Source: Scalindua sp964584595
Lineage (GTDB): Bacteria > Planctomycetota > Brocadiia > Brocadiales > Scalinduaceae
Direction of reading: 5' to 3'
Length of the DNA: 52,556 nucleotides
Assembly (NCBI GenBank): GCA_964584595.1
Contig: CAZPAM010000010.1
Coordinates: 1-52,556, forward strand
How positions within the stretch are numbered: position 1 is the first letter of the stretch; every line of letters begins with the position of its first letter. A model generated the notes under the pieces. The model saw only the letters and a program-made list of their open reading frames with translations. It was not told where the DNA came from and made no database searches. Shown piece by piece: positions 1-8,559 of the stretch. Both the position numbers and the translations under genes were made by a program.

Positions 1-531
1 AGAACCGTCTGATATCTTGAAATTTACATTATCATATCCAAGGCTTTTCAACCTTTCATCTGCAAGAAGTCCTAACTCCTCAATTATTTCTATTGTGTAT
101 ACTTCTCTGACAATTGCAGACAAGACTGCGGCCTGGTAACCTGAACCTGTTCCTATTTCAAGTACAATATCATCATTATCAACATCCAGCATTTCAGTCA
201 TCAGTGCCACTATGTAAGGCTGAGAAATTGTCTGCCTCGATCCAATTGGTAATGCCTGGTCGTTGTAGCTGTACATTCTGTATTGTTCCGGAACAAACAG
301 ATGCCGACGCACACTCTCCATTGCATCCAGGACTTTCTTGTTCTTTACACCTCTTGCCATTATCTGTAGCTCAACCATCTTCTTTCTTGCACGAGCACAA
401 TCCTCATCTGTAAATTCTGTATTCTTGCCATCAGCTATCGAATCTTTCTCTTTGAAATTCATAAAAGGACGGTAAGCGTAGAAGACACAGGAGAGAACGA
501 TTATTATTAATATAAATGTTGCGTATTTCAT
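1..531 (-). CDS. pcm: Protein-L-isoaspartate O-methyltransferase, 3' end outside window
   Basis: Repairs isoaspartyl residues in damaged proteins by SAM-dependent carboxyl methylation. The frame is open from the ATG at 531 to the left edge (177 codons, C-terminus missing). Residues 99-108 carry the family signature RQTISQPYIV, and residues 125-133 are the SAM-binding motif EIGTGSGYQ. Residues 58-90 (IMARGVKNKKVLDAM, then RRHLFVPE) also match the family N-terminus. An extra hydrophobic stretch at residues 4-20 precedes the catalytic part, so this copy is probably membrane-anchored or exported, unlike the short cytosolic E. coli enzyme. A near-consensus promoter lies upstream on the minus strand. 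The family is clear; the location is inferred. Confidence 0.92.
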   Translation of the reverse strand, partial: MKYATFILIIIVLSCVFYAYRPFMNFKEKDSIADGKNTEFTDEDCARARKKMVELQIMARGVKNKKVLDAMESVRRHLFVPEQYRMYSYNDQALPIGSRQTISQPYIVALMTEMLDVDNDDIVLEIGTGSGYQAAVLSAIVREVYTIEIIEELGLLADERLKSLGYDNVNFKISDGS

Positions 532-615
532 TTCTCAAATATTTCCATAAATTATATACCTGCTCATGTATTTAAATGACAGGCAACAGTAAAGATAGAG
601 TTTCTACAAAACTCT

Positions 616-645
616 ATTATATCACTATAGAATATATACTGTCAA
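616..645 (-). promoter_or_regulatory. Sigma70-type promoter for pcm
   Basis: On the minus strand TTGACA (645-640) is followed after 18 nt by TATAAT (621-616). Both boxes are perfect and the spacing is acceptable. The predicted start near 609 would give a leader of roughly 78 nt before the pcm ATG at 531. Confidence 0.6.
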
Positions 646-679
646 GAAAGCGATACGGCTTGGTTCATGAGGGTTTTAC

Positions 680-708
680 TTGCATTAGGACTGTTTAACA
701 ATTATACT
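680..708 (+). promoter_or_regulatory. Sigma70-type promoter for the PIN-domain gene
   Basis: TTGCAT (680-685), a 17-nt spacer, then TATACT (703-708). It faces away from the pcm promoter, so the spacer 532-729 is a divergent promoter region. The predicted start near 715 leaves a very short leader before the ATG at 730. Confidence 0.5.
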
Positions 709-729
709 CATTAACTTAAGACAGAAGAT

Positions 730-1353
730 ATGCTTTTGAGAGCGAGAATGAAAAAGGCAAAGAAAGTAAAAGTCCTAAAAAGAGAAAAGTTTGTTATAGA
801 TACAAGCATTTTTACTAATCCTGATGTTTATATTTCATTTGGCAGGACACCAACTACTGCCCTTAAGAATTTCCTGAAATTAATAAGCAAGCTGGACGGT
901 CCAAATTTTTATATGCCCCCATCAATTTATGAAGAACTCATGAATTTTATAGATGGTGACAAGATACCAAAGGACCTCCAGATTAGAATTTTCCAGAAAC
1001 CACCTAAGAAGTATGAGATGGATGTTCCGGCATTTCTGCTTTACGAGCTGATAGATGACGTACGCCACCGCATTGACAAGGGATTAAGAGTAGCGGAACA
1101 GGCAGTGAGAGACGTAATAACAGATGCTAAGCCGGAAACCATAACAAACCTCAGAAGGAAATACCGTTCGGCACTGAGGGAAGGAATCATTGACAGCAAG
1201 GAGGATGTGGACTTGATATTATTGGCAAAGGAATTGGATGGCATTCTGGTTACTGCTGATATTGGAATAATGACCTGGGCAGACAAGCTGGGAATCCGTT
1301 TCGTCGAATCGCGCAACCTCCGCGGGATTATAAACAGTCTAATCAAAATGTGA
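730..1353 (+). CDS. PIN-domain RNA ligase partner protein
   Basis: 207-residue PIN-like nuclease-fold protein resembling the family annotated as RNA ligase partner (MJ_0950-like, TIGR03875). Acidic residues expected of a PIN active site are visible: the N-terminal VIDTSIFTN motif, the central EDVDLILLAKEL motif, and the TADIGIMTWADKLGI motif near residues 175-190. The gene converges on an RNA ligase gene and their 3' ends overlap by 15 bp, matching the known pairing of the two families. The ATG at 748 is an alternative start that removes six residues; neither start has a strong Shine-Dalgarno. Possible role: RNA trimming or regulation linked to ligation, which is inferred from the fold and neighbour only. 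Confidence 0.85.
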   Translation: MLLRARMKKAKKVKVLKREKFVIDTSIFTNPDVYISFGRTPTTALKNFLKLISKLDGPNFYMPPSIYEELMNFIDGDKIPKDLQIRIFQKPPKKYEMDVPAFLLYELIDDVRHRIDKGLRVAEQAVRDVITDAKPETITNLRRKYRSALREGIIDSKEDVDLILLAKELDGILVTADIGIMTWADKLGIRFVESRNLRGIINSLIKM

Positions 1354-2463
1354 ATGGCCTGACCAGTGCTTTTGAATCACTTCATACGAAGGAAAGCATC
1401 TCCTCACAAATTCTACATGCCAATATCTACCAACCTTTTTCTGACTTACCAGATTTGCATCTACCTTACATTTGTGAAAATGTTCAAATAATTTCCTGAT
1501 GTTTGCTTCGTTGTTGAATCTTACTCTGAATTCTTCTGTTATCATTTCTCCACTTGCTGCTTTCCTCACACTTTCATAGAGTGGATGCAGTAAGGATTCA
1601 CCTGCTTCCCTGAGGAATGTCTTGCCCAGTGGTGCATTATGCTCCAGAAGATAAAAGAGTGCTCTTAACATTCTATGAGTAAAAAATTCTGCCGGATACT
1701 CTACCATCACATGAGAAGTCACTCTCATGTCCCTGAAACACGAACCTGCTGTAACGTACTTTACAGTTCTCTCTGACGGGTCAGTGGGTTTAAAAACAAG
1801 CCCTTCACAACCGTTCTCGTTCAATTCACAAATGTGTTGTTTCAGCTTTTTGATGTCAGAAACGGTATATTTGCCGAAGCGTGTTACCGTTGGAATCTTA
1901 TATTTATCAAACAACCCGTATCTTTCCTCTATAGGTATTTGCCGGTCTGTATCTTTAGTCCTTATATCAAATGCAAAGAACCTGACATCCTCAGTTACAT
2001 AAGGAGGTGTTTCCTTGTTGTATGGGTTCTCCGGACCGGCTATTTCGCCACAAATAATCAGCTCCGGATTCTCATCAAAGAATTTATCAATGTCAAAAAA
2101 ATCAACCAACCTGTCTGTACTGAACGGGCAAACATAACTTCCTCTGGTAAATGCAAACACCCGGCCCTCTACCTTTGCAATTCTAACATTATAGCCATCC
2201 ACTTTCTCCTCTACGAAGAAGGGATTGGCAAATGTTAGTTTGATACCATTTTCTAATTGTACAATTCTTGCTATACGTGGAAAATCAAAGATGATCTCTG
2301 CATCAGTAACGACTACGCCCTTACTTAGCTGTCCCACTCTTTTAACTACCCTGTAGTAGGTGACGCCATCAAACTCATCAGACACTACACTATGTTCTTC
2401 CACAGCCTCATTCCACAAGCTTTCTGTTATATTAACCTTCGAAACCGTTTCTATGATACCCAT
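1339..2463 (-). CDS. ATP-dependent RNA ligase, Pab1020 (Rnl3) family
   Basis: 374-residue nucleotidyltransferase-fold RNA ligase. Motif I, which carries the lysine adenylated by ATP, is EEKVDGYNVR with K87. Downstream, ELIICGEIAGPENPY fits motif III, AFDIRTKD the following strand, and EGLVFKP motif IV; a second lysine (TVKYV) fits motif V. Length and motif order match the archaeal-type family that is also found in some bacteria. It seals RNA ends through ligase-AMP and RNA-adenylate intermediates; the natural substrate is unknown. The 3' end overlaps the convergent PIN partner gene. No clear Shine-Dalgarno precedes the ATG. Confidence 0.88.
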   Translation of the reverse strand: MGIIETVSKVNITESLWNEAVEEHSVVSDEFDGVTYYRVVKRVGQLSKGVVVTDAEIIFDFPRIARIVQLENGIKLTFANPFFVEEKVDGYNVRIAKVEGRVFAFTRGSYVCPFSTDRLVDFFDIDKFFDENPELIICGEIAGPENPYNKETPPYVTEDVRFFAFDIRTKDTDRQIPIEERYGLFDKYKIPTVTRFGKYTVSDIKKLKQHICELNENGCEGLVFKPTDPSERTVKYVTAGSCFRDMRVTSHVMVEYPAEFFTHRMLRALFYLLEHNAPLGKTFLREAGESLLHPLYESVRKAASGEMITEEFRVRFNNEANIRKLFEHFHKCKVDANLVSQKKVGRYWHVEFVRRCFPSYEVIQKHWSGHSHFD

Positions 2464-2845
2464 GTTTACTTAAAATACTGACTCTTTATATAATGGAGTT
2501 AATTAAAATAAGCATAATAACAATCACATTGCAACGTCAACAATATTCAGTTTTTTTAACATTGACAGCTATCTAAATCAGAAGTATAATTTTCAAATTA
2601 TTGTTTCTCGCCACTTGCCAAAATAATATATACGTAAAGTATATTACATACAGTCATTTTTCCCTGTCACCTATATACAATAAATTAGCACCTCTTAATT
2701 GCTGATTTTTTTCATATTCCCGGGCTTTTAAAGGCATAGAAAAGGCTTTACTGCCTTGCAGGCCTATACTTATTCTAATGTGATATGATATGCCGTTGCA
2801 ACTTATTTTTTACATATTAAATTATTCATAAGTCGGAGCAATTTT
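2464..2845. other. Divergent A+T-rich intergenic region
   Basis: About 380 bp between the divergent RNA ligase and DHH/TrkA-N genes. It holds no convincing ORF, RNA gene or hairpin terminator. Several A+T-rich -10-like hexamers exist on both strands, but I could not pair any with a well-spaced -35 box. It must contain both promoters. Confidence 0.5.
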
Positions 2846-4309
2846 ATGTACATTATCTTCGGTTGTGGTGCAACTGGAAATGCAGTTATTGATGCATTGA
2901 ACAAGGCCGGCAGGGATATATTAATAATAGATAAGGACGAGAGTGCATTATCTTCATGGAAAGAAAAAGGGCTTAATGTAATAGTATCAGATATAGAAAC
3001 TTTTGATTTAAACTCTCAGTACTGTAAGAGTGCTGGTGTGTTTGCAATCCTTACCGGAGACTCGAAAGGCAATTTGTCACTGGCGATGAAAATAAAGGAA
3101 AAAATGCCGGATAATTTTGTCCTTGTTAAGGCTTCCAGTCATGGAGAAACTGAAGCACTGGAATCGAGTGAAGCCGATATGATATTACAAACAGGTAATG
3201 TCCTGTCTAAAGAAATATTGTCCGCTTTTGAAACTGCCGAGATGGAGCATTCTGCTTCCACATTAGTTAACATTATCAAGGAATCAGACGACAAAGAAGT
3301 TGCGATCTTCCTACAAGACAATCCTGATCCTGATGCCATAGCCTCAGGACTCACTTTGAAACGTATATGTAAATTCTGTGATGTAGAGAGCAGTATCTAT
3401 TATGGGGGCACTATCAGTCACCAGAAAAACAGAGCGCTGGTTAATTTGCTGGATATAGATCTGATAAATATAAAAACACGTGAAGAAGTAATGAAGGCAG
3501 TGAGATCTGCCGGTAAGATTGCATTAATAGAGGCATCGATTCCATCAAAGAATAATATTTTGCCTATAGAGGTCATTCCAAATTTGATATTTGATCATCA
3601 CCAGATAGATATCAGTTCGGTTAAAGGAGATTTTGTTGATATCCAACCTAAGATAGGCGCTACAGCGACAATGATGACAAAATATATTCGCCAGTTAAAC
3701 ATAAAACCGGATGTATCACTTGCAACGGCATTATTATATGGTATTCGAACGGACACAAAAGAGTTTACCAGAAATACTACTCCTGATGATTTTGAAGCTG
3801 CAGGATATCTTACTCCACTGGTAGATACAACTGTTATGAGCCAGTTGGAGTTTCCTCCCATGAGGCTGGAGACACTGGATATTATCGGAAGGGCAATCAG
3901 AAACAAAAGAATCAGGGGGTCATACCTTGTATCATTTGTGGAATTTATCACTGATAGAGACGCCCTGCCACAGGCGGCGGAGATGATGCTGCAGCTGGAG
4001 GGCGTATATACTGTTCTTGTATTCGGGATTAATGATGACAAGGTCCAGTTATCTGCAAGAAGCAGTGATACAAGAGTTAATCTGGGATTAATTCTGCAGA
4101 GTGCATTTGGTGAATTAAATAGTGGCGGCCATGCTACAATGGCAGCCGGCTCTATTAATCTTGGAATACTCAGCGATGCTAATGACAGGACGTCTCTCTT
4201 GAAGGTAACTTCTGACGCCATCAGAAAGAAATTCTTTTCTGCAGTTGGTGCTGAGTTTGAACAAGAAGCAATCCCGTCGGATGGCGACCCTCAGTCACAC
4301 TCAAAGTAA
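2846..4309 (+). CDS. TrkA-N / DHH-DHHA1 phosphoesterase fusion
   Basis: 487 residues. The N-terminus (1-120) is a TrkA-N Rossmann domain with the nucleotide-binding loop FGCGATGNAV at residues 5-14. A DHH phosphoesterase domain follows (about 150-340) with NPDPDAIAS at 159-167 and the name-giving FDHHQ at 249-253. The DHHA1 domain with GGHATMAAGSI lies near the C-terminus. The fusion suggests a cytoplasmic, nucleotide-sensing phosphodiesterase of the NrnA/GdpP superfamily acting on short oligonucleotides or cyclic dinucleotides; the substrate is not deducible. The usual motif I histidine (HxNPDxD) is Gln157, and the usual aspartate of motif II appears as Glu229. CGGAG upstream of the ATG supports this start. 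Confidence 0.85.
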   Translation: MYIIFGCGATGNAVIDALNKAGRDILIIDKDESALSSWKEKGLNVIVSDIETFDLNSQYCKSAGVFAILTGDSKGNLSLAMKIKEKMPDNFVLVKASSHGETEALESSEADMILQTGNVLSKEILSAFETAEMEHSASTLVNIIKESDDKEVAIFLQDNPDPDAIASGLTLKRICKFCDVESSIYYGGTISHQKNRALVNLLDIDLINIKTREEVMKAVRSAGKIALIEASIPSKNNILPIEVIPNLIFDHHQIDISSVKGDFVDIQPKIGATATMMTKYIRQLNIKPDVSLATALLYGIRTDTKEFTRNTTPDDFEAAGYLTPLVDTTVMSQLEFPPMRLETLDIIGRAIRNKRIRGSYLVSFVEFITDRDALPQAAEMMLQLEGVYTVLVFGINDDKVQLSARSSDTRVNLGLILQSAFGELNSGGHATMAAGSINLGILSDANDRTSLLKVTSDAIRKKFFSAVGAEFEQEAIPSDGDPQSHSK

Positions 4310-4330
4310 AAGCAAAATCTAAATTACCAG

Positions 4331-4759
4331 TCAGAAGTCATCATCTTTCCTCCAATCTGCGGTATGATAGTTGGAGCGAAACTGAAATTGTCCGGATTCA
4401 AGCTTACGCTTGAAATAATCCTTCAGCTTATTCTTCAACCAACCTCTAAATCCCGGAACCATTAATAAAAAACCGAATACATCCGTTATCATTCCAGGTG
4501 TTATTAATAGAGCACCGGCAATCAAAATAAACAGACCGTCAATAAGGCTGTCTGTCGGGATAACGCCACTCTGCAAATCCGTCCTTATCTGCCTTTGAAC
4601 ACTTAGGCCCTGGCTTCTGGCAAGTAAGCCCCCTATTATGCCAGTTATGAGTACTATCATTATGGTTGGAGATGCTCCCAGGTATCCTCCTACCTGTATC
4701 AAAAGATACAACTCCGTTAGGGGAAGAACTGTGAACAATAAAATAAGACGGATAAGCAT
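4331..4759 (-). CDS. fxsA: FxsA family membrane protein
   Basis: 142 residues with the typical FxsA start (LILLFTVLPLTELYLLIQVG) and hydrophobic segments near residues 3-18, 24-46 and 72-100. The mid-segment LFILIAGALLITPGMITDVFGF is diagnostic. In E. coli FxsA is an inner-membrane protein that relieves F-plasmid exclusion of phage T7; its physiological role is unclear. The basic C-terminal tail is cytoplasmic by charge. It converges on the TrkA-N/DHH gene with only 21 bp between them and no visible terminator. Confidence 0.9.
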   Translation of the reverse strand: MLIRLILLFTVLPLTELYLLIQVGGYLGASPTIMIVLITGIIGGLLARSQGLSVQRQIRTDLQSGVIPTDSLIDGLFILIAGALLITPGMITDVFGFLLMVPGFRGWLKNKLKDYFKRKLESGQFQFRSNYHTADWRKDDDF

Positions 4760-4806
4760 GTTCTTTTATTTTAGATTAACAGGTTACCGATAAATTTGAA
4801 ATATGC

Positions 4807-4846
4807 TTGACTTAACGCTTATATATTATATTAAATAACGTATAAT
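4807..4846 (+). promoter_or_regulatory. Candidate promoter for pabB
   Basis: TTGACT at 4807-4812 is followed after 16 nt by TATTAA (4829-4834). A perfect TATAAT lies at 4841-4846 but has a poor -35 box. Either could serve the pabB start at 4880. The region is extremely A+T-rich, so the exact boxes are uncertain. Confidence 0.35.
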
Positions 4847-4879
4847 ATAATACAATATTTTTAAGAAGAAAATTATCAT

Positions 4880-6346
4880 ATGGCAAACTTTATAAACAGA
4901 ACAAAAAAGAAGTTCATAGTCAGGGAGTTAGACCCTGATACTGACTTGTTGAAGGTCTTTCAATATACCCAGGCACACCAGAACAGCTTTTTCCTTGATA
5001 GTGCTGCCAACAACGAAGAGACAGGAAGATACTCATTTATCGGCTATGATCCCTTTCTCACCGTTATGTCAAAAGGCAATAATATATTGACGCAAACTCG
5101 TCATAATATTACCAGGAAAGCCGGAAATCCTCTTGATGAACTGAAAACTTTGTTGAGCAAATTCCATCTGGATAATAGTTTTGATTCTATTCCATTTACG
5201 TGTGGTGCCGTTGGATACTTTGCTTATGATCTATGCCACTTCATAGAAAAACTCCCTGACACAACAATCGATGACATTGAATTCCCTGAAATGTGCTTCA
5301 GCTTTTATGACACGGTTATCGGCTTTGACCATCTTAAGAACAAATGTTATCTGATGTCCGTCGATATTAATCCGTACTCCAGTATAAGTACAGAGAAAAG
5401 AATTGATCAGGTATTATGGATGATTAGTAACAGATGGAATGTACCTCATGAAGAAGAACCGAGGTTTAGCGGGAGCATGATAAAGCGAAAGATAATAAGT
5501 AATTTTTCTAAGGAAGACTATTTAAGGGCTGTGGAAAGTGCAAAACAATATATCAATGCAGGTGATATTTATCAGGTAAATCTTTCACAGAGATTTCACA
5601 CCCAGATAGAGACATCACCTTACGAGATATATAAGAGATTAAGAAAGATCAATCCGGCACCATTTTCAAGTTATTTGAGGTTTGATAATAAACACGTAAT
5701 CAGTTCATCTCCGGAAAGGTTCTTATCACTGCGAAGCACATTAGACAGTACCGGCAAACATGGTGGCAGCATAGTACGAAATATTCAAACAAAGCCGATT
5801 AAGGGCACCCGCCCCAGATGTAAAGATGAAAATATAAACACAAAAATGAAGGAAGATTTACTCTCAAGTGAGAAAGACGATGCTGAACTGGCAATGATTG
5901 TAGACCTCGAGAGAAATGACCTTGGACGAGTATGTAAATATAATACAGTCAAGGTAACAGAGGAAAAAGAACTGGAAGAACACCCTACCGTCTATCACCT
6001 CGTTGCAACAATTAAAGGAGAGCTTCATTCACGGTATGATTCTGTCGATTTGCTAAAAGCCACATTTCCCGGCGGTTCAATAACCGGCGCCCCCAAAGTA
6101 AGGGCTATGCAGATCATCGATGAATTAGAACCCACCAAGCGCAGTGTATACACAGGTGCAATGGGATATTTGAGCTTTAATGGAAATATCGACTTTAACA
6201 TTGCGATACGGACATTCCTGGTAAAAGATGATCATATCTACTTTCAGGTTGGCAGTGGTATTGTTGCTGACTCAAACCCGGAAGACGAGTACGAAGAAAC
6301 ATTGCATAAGGCCAGGGCACTGATAGAGACGCTTGGCCAGGATTGA
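4880..6346 (+). CDS. pabB: Aminodeoxychorismate synthase component I
   Basis: 488-residue chorismate-binding enzyme that aminates chorismate to 4-amino-4-deoxychorismate on the way to folate. The C-terminal catalytic domain shows SSPERFL (276-282), KPIKGTRPR (305-313), DDAELAMIVDLERNDLGRV (333-351), HPTVYHL and GGSITGAPKVRAMQIIDELE (398-417). Lys308 in PIKGT is the PabB hallmark; TrpE has alanine there, which is why pabB is preferred over trpE. No glutamine amidotransferase (PabA) domain is fused and none is nearby. A class IV aminotransferase follows 70 bp downstream, consistent with the PabC step. Confidence 0.9.
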   Translation: MANFINRTKKKFIVRELDPDTDLLKVFQYTQAHQNSFFLDSAANNEETGRYSFIGYDPFLTVMSKGNNILTQTRHNITRKAGNPLDELKTLLSKFHLDNSFDSIPFTCGAVGYFAYDLCHFIEKLPDTTIDDIEFPEMCFSFYDTVIGFDHLKNKCYLMSVDINPYSSISTEKRIDQVLWMISNRWNVPHEEEPRFSGSMIKRKIISNFSKEDYLRAVESAKQYINAGDIYQVNLSQRFHTQIETSPYEIYKRLRKINPAPFSSYLRFDNKHVISSSPERFLSLRSTLDSTGKHGGSIVRNIQTKPIKGTRPRCKDENINTKMKEDLLSSEKDDAELAMIVDLERNDLGRVCKYNTVKVTEEKELEEHPTVYHLVATIKGELHSRYDSVDLLKATFPGGSITGAPKVRAMQIIDELEPTKRSVYTGAMGYLSFNGNIDFNIAIRTFLVKDDHIYFQVGSGIVADSNPEDEYEETLHKARALIETLGQD

Positions 6347-6420
6347 TGATTGGCGATTCCCGCCTAACAAACTGGCGGGCAGGGACGACTGACGATTGAC
6401 TACTAACTCCTAACTAATGA
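6347..6420 (+). repeat. Dispersed repeat spacer with CCCGCC/GGCGGG hairpin
   Basis: The pabB-pabC spacer is composed of repeat-like DNA. TGATTGGCGATT (6347-6358) is followed by a hairpin, CCCGCC (6359-6364), TAACAAACT loop, GGCGGG (6374-6379), then runs such as ACTCCTAACTAATGAC that lead into the downstream start codon. Close copies of the hairpin are at 16576-16600, 33752-33777 and 45615-45702. Confidence 0.7.
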
Positions 6421-7271
6421 CTAATTACATTTTCCTTAATGGTAAAATAATCCCTGATACAGAGGGATCAATCTCTACGGGAGACAGAGGTTTCCTCTAC
6501 GGTGACGGCATCTTTGAAACTCTCCGCACGTACAATGGTAAGCCTTTTAAGCTTGCTGAGCATCTAAAGCGTATGCGTTGTTCTGCAGAGAAACTCAAGA
6601 TTATCCCCGCATATACAAATACAGAGATTAGTGAGAGTATAACTAAACTGCTTGAGAAGAACAGCGTTCAGGATGCTTATGTCAGGATTACCCTTTCAAG
6701 GGGTGAAGGCGGCAGTGCGCTTCAGATGGGCGATAGCCTCAAATCAACAATGTTGATTCAGGCAAAATCGCTTACTCCCTATGATGAAAAGTTGTATAAT
6801 AAAGGTATGAGTCTGATTGTTTCCGGACACAGGAGGAGTACGACAAGTCCGATATACAGCCACAAGACAACTAACCTGCTGACAAGTATCCTGCTGAAGG
6901 AAGAGGCAAGGGGAAGGTCTGCTCACGATTCAATCGTCCTCAATACAGACGGATATGTAGCTGAGTGCATAGTAAGCAATATATTTATGGTTGCAGACGG
7001 GAGTGTTGTTACCCCTTCACTTGATACGAATATCCTGCCGGGGATAACAAGGAGCACAGTACTTGATATCTGCCGGGACAGTGGTATCCCCGCCAGAGAA
7101 GAATGTTTCAAGATAGAGACATTAATCAAGACAGAAGAGATATTTATTACTAACTCATTGATGGAAATAATGCCTGTATCAAGGATTGACGATTATCAAA
7201 TAGGCAAGGAAGTTCCGGGAAAAATTACGCAACAGCTCATGAGCGCTTACAATAATTTAGCCGGGAAATAG
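6417..7271 (+). CDS. pabC: Class IV aminotransferase, probable aminodeoxychorismate lyase
   Basis: 284-residue fold-type IV PLP enzyme. The N-terminal signature DRGFLYGDGIFETLRTYNGK (23-42) and the PLP-binding Lys150 in SHKTTNLL are present, followed by VAECIVSNIF (181-190) and TPSLDTNILPGITR. The same family includes branched-chain and D-amino-acid aminotransferases, which cannot be excluded from motifs. The position directly after pabB favours 4-amino-4-deoxychorismate lyase, which yields PABA and pyruvate. No Shine-Dalgarno is visible; the ATG and codons 2-4 (MTNY) lie in repeat-like sequence, so translation may be coupled or the start shifted. Confidence 0.78.
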   Translation: MTNYIFLNGKIIPDTEGSISTGDRGFLYGDGIFETLRTYNGKPFKLAEHLKRMRCSAEKLKIIPAYTNTEISESITKLLEKNSVQDAYVRITLSRGEGGSALQMGDSLKSTMLIQAKSLTPYDEKLYNKGMSLIVSGHRRSTTSPIYSHKTTNLLTSILLKEEARGRSAHDSIVLNTDGYVAECIVSNIFMVADGSVVTPSLDTNILPGITRSTVLDICRDSGIPAREECFKIETLIKTEEIFITNSLMEIMPVSRIDDYQIGKEVPGKITQQLMSAYNNLAGK

Positions 7272-7299
7272 CAACCCGCAACACATTAGGAGAAAGGAA

Positions 7300-7839
7300 A
7301 TGGAAAAAGAAATTATTGAGAAAATTAAAGTTGTAAGGATTGGCATCATCTTATCACTTCTTACATTGTTGTTTGCCTTTGTTCTTGGATGCCTTTTTGG
7401 GTCTATCGAAGGCAATATCAAAGGCCATTTGAAGGCAGAAGCACAGGCTGTTTCTGATACCGTTTACCAAGGTGATTCAGCTAAAATGAAAAAGATTACG
7501 GATAAATCCTGGGTTTACTTTAAACGTGCTCACCTTCATGCAAGCGGATTGGGGGCAATCTCATTAGCGGCAATATTGCTTCTTATGTTTACGCAAACCA
7601 CATGGATTATTAGAGAAATCACCGCAATATTTTTGGGGTTTGGTTCTTTTGTATATTCCCTTTTCTGGATGTTTGCCGCTTTAAAGGCTCCGGGGCTTGG
7701 TAGTACAGGAGCAGCAAAAGAGGCACTGTCCTTTATGGCAATTCCGTCTGCAGGTATGTGTATCGTCGGGCTAATCTCTGTCTTTGTATTTTTCATCAAA
7801 ACAGTATATTGCACACGAAATAACCCATACACAAGCTGA
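7300..7839 (+). CDS. Membrane protein of unknown function
   Basis: 179 residues, not recognised. Four hydrophobic segments are evident near residues 13-35, 83-97, 101-127 and 145-167. Between the first two is a hydrophilic loop of about 45 residues containing KRAHLHASGLGAIS, whose histidines border the second helix. A good Shine-Dalgarno (AGGAGAAAGG) precedes the ATG. It starts 28 bp after the aminotransferase, so co-transcription is possible although no folate role is suggested. Confidence 0.7.
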   Translation: MEKEIIEKIKVVRIGIILSLLTLLFAFVLGCLFGSIEGNIKGHLKAEAQAVSDTVYQGDSAKMKKITDKSWVYFKRAHLHASGLGAISLAAILLLMFTQTTWIIREITAIFLGFGSFVYSLFWMFAALKAPGLGSTGAAKEALSFMAIPSAGMCIVGLISVFVFFIKTVYCTRNNPYTS

Positions 7840-7911
7840 CAAGCGATTATCTGGACAACATTGCGTCAAAAAATAGATTCAGAATAGAATATCACCATTT
7901 TTTCCTGAATA

Positions 7912-7939
7912 TTGACAAATATTATTTTTAATGTAAAAT
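7912..7939 (+). promoter_or_regulatory. Sigma70-type promoter for secreted hypothetical protein
   Basis: TTGACA (7912-7917), a 16-nt spacer and TAAAAT (7934-7939). The predicted leader to the ATG at 8009 is about 60 nt, so the downstream gene is probably its own transcription unit. Confidence 0.55.
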
Positions 7940-8008
7940 TGATATTTAACTATCATAAAATAATGTTCGTAAAAGTATGTATCTTTTTAGAAAAAGGAAG
8001 GTGAAATT

Positions 8009-8500
8009 ATGTTAAACAGACTTAAAAGATTGATAATCCCGACGACAGCTCTGTTTGTGTTTGTTGTATTAAACTTCTCAACCGGTGGACTTACTAAGGT
8101 ACAGGCGGCAGATTATATTAAAAAACCATCGGAAACCCATCATCAGTCATTTGAGCCGTATCCAAATAAAATAGTTATTCCGGAACCAAAACCCAAAGGT
8201 GTTACTGTCAGGGTAAAAGAGATAATAACATACGAAGTCGTTGTTGACGAGCAGAAGGTAGCATCAAATTCTGTCACTATGGATGACCTGGAGCTCACAG
8301 TGGTAGAAGACAAGAAAAAGATCAATTTCCATCAGGTAGACTGTTACTTTTATGCAAAGGTAAAGCAGACACAGGAACGAACCACAGACTTTGTATCAAG
8401 TTCACGTTGGAGAGAGGGTGAGCAATATTGGCTGTCAGATGGTGAAAAATATGTAGAGTGGGAACCGTGGTCAGAATGGTATACCGGCAGTCAATGGTAA
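8009..8500 (+). CDS. Secreted hypothetical protein
   Basis: 163 residues, no family recognised. A classic signal peptide is present: basic n-region MLNRLKR, hydrophobic core through residue 25, and a likely cleavage after VQA (near residue 34). The mature part is hydrophilic, rich in Lys, Glu and Val, with two beta-like segments (VTVRVKEIITYEVVVDEQKV and LELTVVEDKKKINF) and a Trp-rich C-terminus (seven tryptophans in the last 35 residues). AAAAGGAAGGTG provides the ribosome site. Periplasmic or surface location is inferred. Confidence 0.72.
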   Translation: MLNRLKRLIIPTTALFVFVVLNFSTGGLTKVQAADYIKKPSETHHQSFEPYPNKIVIPEPKPKGVTVRVKEIITYEVVVDEQKVASNSVTMDDLELTVVEDKKKINFHQVDCYFYAKVKQTQERTTDFVSSSRWREGEQYWLSDGEKYVEWEPWSEWYTGSQW

Positions 8501-8533
8501 TCTGCTCAGGCGGATGGTAACATACGCGGCTGG

Positions 8534-8558
8534 AACCGTTTGAACCGATCAAACAGTT
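8534..8558 (-). terminator. Hairpin at the 3' end of the MoxR operon
   Basis: Read on the minus strand, AACTGTTTG and CAAACGGTT form a 9-bp stem with one G-U pair and a 7-nt loop, starting right after the moxR stop codon. No U-tract follows, so it may stabilise the mRNA end rather than act as an intrinsic terminator. Confidence 0.35.
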
Positions 8559-8559
8559 A

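Noticed and set aside
114..413. Plus-strand ORF near the left edge
   Set aside because: It is antisense to the pcm gene, whose motifs are clear on the minus strand.
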